Shown piece after piece: positions 56,525-64,000 of a stretch of 64,000 bases of DNA. Positions within the stretch are counted from its first letter, which is position 1. Each line of letters starts with the position of its first letter. The DNA is from Tanytarsus gracilentus (taxonomy: Eukaryota > Arthropoda > Insecta > Diptera > Chironomidae), in NCBI GenBank assembly GCA_038502055.1, contig JAXRKN010000007.1, positions 73,872-137,871 of the forward strand, in the 5' to 3' direction. Both the position numbers and the translations under genes were made by a program. The notes beneath the pieces were generated by a model that was not told the origin of the DNA, searched no databases, and saw only the letters and a list, made by a program, of their open reading frames with translations.

Positions 56525-56946
56525 TTTTAACTAATCCAGAACCAAATGTAAATAGTTTAATTGATAACTTAAACAGTTTAGATTTAGTTATTAGTGCAAA
56601 ATATGGAAAAACTTGTTCCAAGTGTAAAAATTTAATTGAAAAAGAAGAAATAGTTTATAGTAATGCGCTTGTAATTTTTCCCTTTTTCCGTTCTAATGTT
56701 AAAATCCCTCTTTCAAAAATTCCTTTATCAATAGTCCAAAAAAATGAAAGTTATAATTTAAAATTTCTAGTAAATTTCATTGATAACAATGATCCCAATA
56801 CAAATCATTTTGATTGTTTTGCGTATAATCAAAGTAGTTACAAGTTTTTCCATATTGATGATATCGGTCAGAAAGAAAAAGAAATTTCTCGACCATCAAC
56901 TATTAAATTCAACCCCAAAATAATGTTCTATTTTAAAAACAAATAA
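56090..56946 (+). other. USP-like domain copy 4, split by a frameshift
   Basis: The Cys-box LCPYNSVLSGF (C3412) and the first metal-type CKCG are in the long frame. The second pair CSKC and the His/Asp block SYNLKFLVNF...NHFDCF...FHIDD are in the -1 frame after an A6 run at 56508-56513. The two parts together have the full length of copies 2 and 3. Confidence 0.62.
56491..56946 (+). CDS. Frame-shifted 3' continuation of the Helentron protein
   Basis: Open in the -1 frame relative to the main ORF, overlapping its last 34 bases and running to a stop at 56944-56946 (about 145 residues after the A6 run). It contains the CxxC pair and His/Asp box that complete USP-like copy 4. It is not an independent gene: its first codons simply read the overlap. 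A one-base indel in the homopolymer, an assembly error or ribosomal frameshifting could each explain it. The in-frame codons (gaa aaa agg) do not form a canonical slippery heptamer, which favours an indel. Confidence 0.75.
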   Translation: MWVFKRKKGSVVLTNPEPNVNSLIDNLNSLDLVISAKYGKTCSKCKNLIEKEEIVYSNALVIFPFFRSNVKIPLSKIPLSIVQKNESYNLKFLVNFIDNNDPNTNHFDCFAYNQSSYKFFHIDDIGQKEKEISRPSTIKFNPKIMFYFKNK

Positions 56947-57335
56947 TTTGTTCCATGTGCTTTTCTCAAACTCAGTTCTTATTGTGCTTGTTTTTTAATT
57001 AAATTATAAATTCTGATTTCTATGCTCTAAATCAAAAATTAGATTATTTAAGATTAATATTACACCTTGTAAAAGTTTAAATGAAAACTTTAGAATAAGA
57101 GAAACATTGTTAAATTTATGTAAAACTAAGTAGGTTTTATGCCTAGGCAATTGATATTTTTCAATTGCCCGGGCTTTCCTACAAAAAAAAAAAGAAATAA
57201 AATATTTTACAAATTTATAAATTTTTATTGTTCATGCATTTATTTTCAGAATTTTCAAAACTCATTTCAGAATTGTTTAACCAAAAAATCGGGTGTTTTA
57301 ATTCCAAAAAATCATGTTTTTGTTTATAAATATTA

Positions 57336-57420
57336 GCAGGTATCAAATGATTTCAAAGTTTTATAACATAAGATTTACCTAAAAACTACCTGAATTTTTA
57401 TAAAGGTATATAAACAAAAG
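57336..57420 (+). promoter_or_regulatory. Promoter module of the second Helentron gene
   Basis: Contains caggtat (57337), tacctaa, ctacctga (57386) and the TATA-like aaaggtatataaaca. Motif order matches the module at 44918-45005. A 5'UTR donor (gtaaga) follows near 57473 and an acceptor (ttattttag) near 57530, just before the ATG at 57539. Confidence 0.62.
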
Positions 57421-57538
57421 AAATTTTGACTACCGGGTTCAGAACTTTAAAAGTGTGTTAAAGACAAGTTTGGGTAAGACTAATTTTTTTATTCAGTGTT
57501 TTTTTTTATTCAAATAATTTTATTTTAGCATTAAGACA

Positions 57539-57991
57539 ATGGAGTGTTCAAATGAGGTATCAAGGCTGTTGTTCCTTATGAATAAGGAAGTTCGTAAGCT
57601 CATCAAGAAACATAGTGTTTTAGCTAATACTCCAGATAAAGAAACTGCTATCAGCATTTGCAAGTTGATTGTGAGTCACCACAATGATGCAATGTTATCA
57701 GAAAAATTTACGTGTAAGTAAAAATTATATTAATTAATTAAAATATTTATATTTTTGTTTTTAGCTGATTTGGCCAATTTGAAAGCAAACATGGCAAGAA
57801 AAAAAGCAGCCGAGTACACCGCAGCAGCTGAACATTATTTGTCAGAATCAATGGAAGAAGAAAAATTGTTTGTTGAAGCTGCAGATCGTGCAGAGATGGC
57901 GTTCAAGCAAGAAAGTGACAATCAAGCAGATGTCAATGGAAATCGCGAACAGCAAGAGGAACCAAAGGAAAAAATTCAGAAAATTATTTAG
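57539..57991 (+). CDS. Small helical accessory protein encoded by the Helentron
   Basis: Two coding exons, 57539-57713 and 57765-57991, separated by a 51-bp intron (donor gtaagt, acceptor gtttttag); 133 aa, in phase. No domain is recognised. It is Glu/Lys/Ala-rich and probably helical: an N-terminal part (MECSNEVSRLLFLMNKEVRK) and a long Ala/Glu helix (KKAAEYTAAAEHYLSESMEE), ending in a charged tail. It lies between the Rep gene and the element's right end, in the same orientation, with a promoter like that of the Rep gene, so it probably serves the element (regulator, partner of Rep, or captured host gene). A polyadenylation signal aataaa lies near 58052. An aataaa for the Rep gene lies near 57195. 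Confidence 0.75.
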
Positions 57992-58368
57992 TGTATTGAT
58001 GTTTTTTTAATTTTTTTTTATGTTTTTTATTTTTTGTTATTCTTTATTAAAATAAATAAAATGTTTGGACTTTGAAATTTAATGATCTTTTTTTTTGTTT
58101 TTTTTTAAATTCATACTTTTTCAGTTTAATATCCAAATTTAAATTTTTAAAAAGAATATGTTTTTTTTTTAATTCTGGTTAAATCTCGAGTTTAATGATG
58201 GATGATATTCTGGTCATTAGATTAAAATTATCGTGGCCTGTTAAATAATTAGCTACGCAACCTTTTATCAAAAATTTTGCAACGAAGGGGTTTTACTAGT
58301 GTTTGTACTAATCTAAGACAGCGGAGCTATTGGAAATGGCAACGCCGTTTGCAGACCCACCTTGTTTT

Positions 58369-61300
58369 ATTTTATAAAATGGGTAAAATAATGAAACAAA
58401 GTTTAAGTGTCATGTCGAAGACAGAGATTAATTTTCAATTATTAAAGTAATTTTCTCGATGAGAGTTAGAGGAGATTTTAGAGGTTCCATTTTTGAACTT
58501 CAAATTTTCAGTTTTAATTTTAATTTTTGTATTTAGATTTTATTTAATTAAAAAATTCCTATAGAATTTAATTTTCATAAAATAGGTAAAATAATAATTT
58601 GCAAAAAAATTTCATCCAAAATATTTTTCAAAAATTATGATTTGAATATTTTAAGACTTTTTCTCTTTAATTCATTAAAACTTTATTCATAATTTTCAGT
58701 ACTTAAAACTTTATGAATCTCTGCAATAATCCCTGCTAAAATCATTTTAAGCGAAGCCCTTCAAAAGTCTTTCAAACAAGCTTAAAAATCTTGGGAGCTT
58801 TTTCTCAATAATAAAATCCACTCCATAAATCAATTGAACTAATGAAAACATTTTGCTCTCGCAAATTATTTTCAATTGTCTTAAGTGTGCCATCGACATA
58901 GAGATAAATTGCGATCGACTTTAATTTAACATCGAGCAAATTTTCAACAAATGATTTACCCTGAGGGGTGTTTTCAATTGTCATGAAAAATTCACATTTC
59001 AAATCGTATCAAAATCAATTTCGTCGGTAAATAAAAGAGAAAAAAAATCGACTGAAATAGAGAATTGAATTGTTCGCTTTCATTGCGTGGCAACAGCTGT
59101 GAAAGACAATTTGAGTCATCTTAAAGCCTATTGAAGAATGTGATGAAGATGTAAAGCACACCCCAGTGAGAAAATTGATTTGATTTTTTAAAGGAAATCA
59201 AGAAAAACTTGAAAGTTCTGAACTTTTCCAAAAAAAATGTTTTTTTAAGTTTAAATTCTCGCTGGGAAAAAATTCTCCACTAAATTTATTTTTTTCGATT
59301 TGAATGTGCTTAGAATGATTTCCAAATAAATTCGTATCTTTCGTCGTTTTATTTTTAAGCCGGCGGTTTCGCTGTCTCGCAATGCCATCTGAATAATGCT
59401 TTCAAATTGTTATTTTCTTCTGCGCTATTTATAACATTACAATGCTTTATATCAAAGTCGACGCTCATTACAACTGTCTTGTGTGTGTTTATATGGCAAA
59501 GAGTCAAGATGAGATATTCAAACTACAAAAGCATAGAAAATATCAGCGGGAGAAGGAAATCTTTTATGTATCTGGAAAAGACGAAATAAAATTGGGAAAA
59601 TTTTCAAGTGGTGTCTCAAATGAAAAAATTTATATCTAATCCTAAAAAATTCCGAACTGATATTTGTCGGAAAATTTATTTTGAGAAAATAAACGAAATT
59701 AAGATGTTTTTCCTTTTCCATAAAAACATGTTTTTAGCTAACTTAAAAATTTACTTTGACATCAAACACAAATTCATCCTCAACTTCTCTGACAGCATAA
59801 TAAAACTCAAATACAAATGACAATCAACAGCAATGAAAGAAAAATTCTTGCCTTTTTAAAACGCGAGAAAAAAATAAAGTTAGTAAAGATGAAAAAAATC
59901 GATTTAAAATATTTCTTCACGAGTTTATCTTTGTGTATGAGAGTGAAAAGTTCTAAAGCATCTCTGAGTGTCCCAGAGGTCGTGAAAGAAGTTCTTATAA
60001 ATGTCATAAGCTGTCGCGTGGTGATATAAATCATGGAAAATTTTACGATGAAAGAGAAATGGAAAGTTTAAGAGAGAAGAAAATTTCGAATCTTTCCAAA
60101 AGTCTTAAAGAATAATTTTTTCTTTCATGATGAAGTCATTAGCAGAAATATTTACGTTTCCTCTCCGCTTGTTTAGTGGTCTCATTAATTTTTTAAGCAA
60201 ACGAAAGAGAGCGAAATAAATAATGTGTGACACAGAATCACAATTAGAGAACTGTGCAACTTTCTTTGAGAGTAATGAACGTTTATGACGCTGTTTACAT
60301 TGGAACTCTTTAATTTTATTTTCCGCAGCAATTAAAGTTTTACAAAGCGTGAAAAATTATATGACTTTTAAGGGGTGGACACAAAGAAATTAATTTTTAA
60401 TTTTCATTTCTAAAGCAAATTTTTTTTAGAATGTGCAAAAATTGCATTTTATTCATAGTCACTGCACTATAAACTCTTGACCCCATTTTTAACAATTCAT
60501 GCTAACGACTTTATTTTTTTAGTACACTTTGCCACTAGCACACTCAATGAAAGCTCTAAAGTTTTTCGTAGAGCTTTTGTGCTCGCGGTCGTGATGGAAC
60601 TTTAATTGGGTGACAGAAGTTAATAATTTGTTTTTCTTCCGATTTAATTATTGAAGTGCTCGTAACATGAAAAATAAATGAACTTGTTTAATGGCTTGAG
60701 ATAATGGAGTATTCTGTCACGAGAGCTGCAATTTAGGGAGGGGAAAAGTTTTTGATGAAAGTTTAAGATGAAAGAAACAAATTTAACAAGAGTTTTCAAA
60801 GTTTCTGATGAATAATTAATTCACAGCTTCTGTTGAGAAAATTAAGACTGAGAGAGAAAATTTTCTTAGAATTCAATCATTAAATTTTTATCTTCGAATG
60901 AAAATAATTCAAAAAATTTATTTTATAAGTTTTAAATTTAAATTCTTCTTATTTTAGAAAAAAATTTCATTCAACAAACTTTTAATGGCATTCTACCTTT
61001 GAACGAGCTCACGAGAAGTTTCCGAGGGAATTTTTAATATAAACAAAAGAGTCGGACTTTGAAGCATCCAAGAGCTACTTTTGTGCATGTGTTGCTGTAC
61101 ACAATTGGGAGCACAATACAGTAAACAGAATTTATTTTAAAAAGAACAACACAAGCTGAAAAGTTATTTTTTATTTCCTGATCTGATATGCGTGAAAACT
61201 TATAAAATCACATTTGAACTTAATTCTTGATTTTATTTAACATGTGAGAATTTTTTAATTTCACAACTTTATTACAAATTAAGAGTTGATTTATAATTTT

Positions 61301-64000
61301 TAACAAACATGACAAGAACTCAACATGTTTATCGATGTTTATGATGATAACATATAAAATTGGCAAAATAAATAAATATTGTCGTCTCTTCTCCGAATTT
61401 ACATATTTATGACTCGTTTACTTTCTTTTTTACATGATATAGGAAATTTTTTTCTCCATATTTATATGAGCACATGCAGAAGAAATTTAATAAAGAAAGA
61501 ACTTTGAAATTGGATGAAATTGACTTGGTGCTTTAAGCTTGAGGCAAAAGCCAAAACATATTAAATTTTCATGTTCAATGTTAATTTTTGATGTCTTTAG
61601 ATTTGAATTTAAAAAAAATGATCGGTGAAAAATTTTAATTTTACAGTTTAAAACTGGAAGTTGACATTTTATTTTGAAAAAGGTTAAAAAACTTTTAATT
61701 AAATTTCTTGTAAACTTTAGGATATTTTGTTAAAAAGGTTCAGATTGATAAGATCTTGTTGAAAACATCCGCGATCAACAATTGGAGTTCTGTTTTCTAT
61801 TAAAAACTTCAACTTTTTAAATGAATTGAATCTTAAATTTGTATTTTTAAAGTCATTAAATTTAATTTCAAGCAGAATTTCAAAAATTAATTCAAAAAAA
61901 GTTCATACACAACATGTGATGCCTTTTACAGTCTAACAAAACTTTTTGATTTGTTCCTAATGGATTTCTTATTTTCAACACTCCTCCACATTTTTGAGAA
62001 ATTCATTAATTTTTAAGCACATTCTTTAGCATTGAGTTTAAAAAACGTAACTCATATCTCCTGATGGGGTGAAAAAGAGAAAAATTCCTCACTTTTCTCA
62101 ATTGTCGCGCGAACGTGTGTGCAAAGTTAATAAGCAGCATTGAAAAAATCCCAGCATGTGAAAATATTTTTTAAACAGAACAAGCGTTTCCTGAATATTT
62201 ACTGAAAATTTTTTCTCATTGGGCCTAGCGAAAAAAAAAATAGGAAAGGAGTGCGAATCACTTACATCCTTGGAGGAAGTTCAGAAAATTGTCGCTGAGA
62301 GAAAAAATTTGAATTATCGACAAACTTTTTCATTCAAGCACCTCCAGTTACGTTCGATAAAAAAATCGAAAACTTTTTTCAGTCTCGATGGAACTTTCCA
62401 CGAGCTTCGTGACATGATAAATCCCTTAGAGAATACCTTAAGAAAATAACCTTTTTTGATTCGATAAAAATTTAACAGAAATGAAGGTTTGGTAAAATGT
62501 TTTTTTGAAGGTTGAAACACTTAAAGTAATAATGGTTGTTCATAAAATAAAATTAATAAACAGCTTTTCATAAAAAAATTAATCCTCTTAAAAAATCGAA
62601 CGAGCTTTCAAATAATGCGATAAATAATCAAAGCAAAAAAATAATCCGCAATCAAAAACTTTTGATTTTTTTAGCTGTCAGTGGAAGATCACTGATTTTT
62701 CGGTTGTAATTTTATATTTAAAAATTAATTTAAGTATTTTTCTAAAATGAAAACGTAAAATTCAAATTTTTTTATCTTTAGATTTGGAAATGATACCCTT
62801 TAAAGGCCTTTCCGAGCTTTCTCGCCCACAAATCTCATCCTTTCTCTTAAATTCACTCTTTTCAGTTCCCTTGACGCAGCAAAAAAAGATAAAACCATTT
62901 TACCATCAATTGACGTGATTGATAAATGGAGATCTCTGCTGAAACACACACTCAGTACTTGAAGAACAATAAAACAATCTGTTAACTCTCTAGTGCACAA
63001 CACACATTTCTTTTTCTTTTAAGGGATGAATCTCAATTAAATATTTTAGAAAGTGAAGAAAATTTTTCGAAAACTGCTTAGAAAATTTAATAAATATTTT
63101 TTCACTAAAAATTCACTTAGCTAAGCTTAGAGATAAATTTTTTGCAAAATAATTTTAAAAATCATCGCTTGCATTTTTTTCCTCGAATGAAAACATTTTT
63201 TAGCGGACTAAAAGCTCACAATATATTGGCAGACACATCATTTTTTACCGGAGAACGTGCTCGGTGAGAAGACAAATAAAAAAAATTCCCTTTCAGATTT
63301 GTCCATCACGTTATCGCTTATGACTTTATGTAAATTGTGGAAAAAATAAGTTGCTGAGTGGTTATTAAAAGCCATAAAAAATATTGTTAAAAAACCCACT
63401 TCAAAATTAATTTGATCGATCTTTTGAGGATGAAAAAAGATATGAAAAATTTATATTGCGGAAAAAATTGTGTGCGTGTAGGTAGCGATCGTTGAAAGTT
63501 GAGTTTGAAAAAAAGGAGAAAAATTACATTCAAAATTTTTTCCACTCATCAAAAATGCCTTTTTGTATTGCAATTTTCCACAACATCGGGAACGTGCACA
63601 AAGTGGATTAAATCACAATAGATATTATGATAATGGAGGAAAAGCTTTGAGGAAACAAAGAGCATGTAAAGAATATTGAAAACTATGAAGGAAGTGTAAA
63701 ATATTTTTGAACTTAAATTTTTTAAAAATTCCCTTAAATATTCAGCTTAATTTTAAAATTCAAAATGTCATCGCTCTCTCATTTTTAATGTTATCAGCAT
63801 TTACATTGATTGCAGCTCAATAAAAAATTATTTCATTCCAAAATCGATATCGCTAATCAAGTTGATTGATTTTGCACGTGAATGGCAGAAAATTGTCGGA
63901 AACTTTTCTCTTTTTTTCTTTTTCACATTGCCCTTTTGAGTAAAAGACCGGTGAAGAGCCTCTGCCACCGTCATTTGAAATTAATTAAAAAATATTGAGT
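58369..64000. other. Gene-free stretch right of the Helentron, probable Wntless intron
   Basis: No coding exon, RNA gene or repeat end was supported. If the Helentron sits in Wntless intron 1, this sequence is also intronic or upstream of Wntless. I looked for a minus-strand exon ending in codon phase 1 before a GTAAGT/GTGAGT donor and encoding a hydrophobic start, and found none. Short open frames here have no homology. Confidence 0.4.

Larger units (their letters stand above)
42910..58368 (+). mobile_element. Autonomous Helentron (Helitron2-type) rolling-circle transposon, 15.5 kb
   Basis: The ends match the HINE at 10479-11564: left aaattatagctccgct, right gcggagctattggaaatggc to cttgtttt. 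Subterminal inverted repeats ATAGCTCCGCT (42915-42925) and AGCGGAGCTAT (58320-58330) are perfect over 11 bp. In order it holds a ctttctta microsatellite (about 43100-43152), a 13-unit minisatellite, a promoter, a spliced 5'UTR, the Rep/helicase/endonuclease ORF and a second small spliced gene with its own promoter and aataaa signal. Lack of TC...CTRR ends, the endonuclease domain and internal minisatellites identify the Helentron branch. It lies upstream of exon 2 of Wntless, presumably in intron 1. The long open frame and end identity to the HINE suggest recent activity. Confidence 0.92.

Noticed and set aside
48037..56946. OTU-type peptidase as identity of the extra Helentron domains
   Set aside because: The order of motifs (Cys box with CxxNS, CxxC fingers, then Y-x-L-K...H...DD) fits USP/C19 better than OTU, where a short D-G-x-C motif starts the domain.
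58805..63003. Several 60-80 aa ORFs right of the Helentron as Wntless exon 1 or new genes
   Set aside because: None has a hydrophobic N-terminal anchor, a correct phase at a donor site, or recognisable similarity.
1..64000. CRISPR arrays, rRNA genes, bacterial operons or ribosome binding sites
   Set aside because: The window is eukaryotic; the regular repeats found are minisatellites within transposons or coding repeats, not spacer-repeat arrays.

Overview
The window reads as nuclear DNA of a dipteran insect, most likely a nematoceran (midge-like) fly. It is AT-rich, most introns are 45-70 bp with clear GT...AG ends, and the genes are recognisable fly orthologues: Shaker, Sestrin, WBP2, Krüppel, HDAC3 and Wntless. 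No virus, plasmid or prokaryotic feature was seen. Exons were joined by eye from splice signals and reading phase.

Layout from left to right: Shaker K+ channel (+, 67/807-2958); Sestrin (-, 5408-6811); a degenerate MITE-like repeat (8591-8950); a 1.1 kb non-autonomous Helentron (HINE, 10479-11564); WBP2 (-, 12455-13934); a secreted CUB-domain protein (-, 14176-15318, 5' end not found); a divergently placed secreted Met-rich/Cys-rich/Arg-Glu repeat protein (+, 16362-18106); a small secreted LRR protein (-, 21159-22098); Krüppel (-, 25905-27184, with a candidate 4-nt coding exon at 28379-28382) in a large gene-free territory; nested hAT-like MITEs (about 30.2 and 32.1 kb); a second, diverged HINE in reverse orientation (36335-37312); HDAC3 (+, 39380-40917) tail-to-tail with Wntless (-, 41116-42856).

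The main accessory object is a 15.5 kb autonomous Helentron (42910-58368) inserted just upstream of the second coding exon of Wntless, apparently in its first intron. It has 11-bp subterminal inverted repeats, a 13-unit minisatellite, a 10.6 kb intronless ORF (3535 aa) and a second small spliced gene. The large protein carries 44-aa N-terminal repeats, a DUF6570-like region, a HUH Rep domain with both tyrosines, a PIF1-like helicase and an endonuclease/exonuclease/phosphatase domain. It also carries what I read as four ubiquitin-specific-protease-like (C19-like) domains, two with Cys/His/Asp retained and two with Cys replaced by Ser. The last one is split by a frameshift at an A6 run. Both element genes have similar promoter modules (T/A-CCTGA motifs plus a TATA box) and a 5'UTR intron, so they look like a co-expressed pair. 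This multi-domain, two-gene Helentron is the best candidate for something undescribed here.

The remaining long stretches (2959-5407, 6812-10478, 18107-21158, 22099-25904, 28383-36334, 37313-39379, 58369-64000) hold no gene I can support. Those around Krüppel are plausible cis-regulatory DNA.
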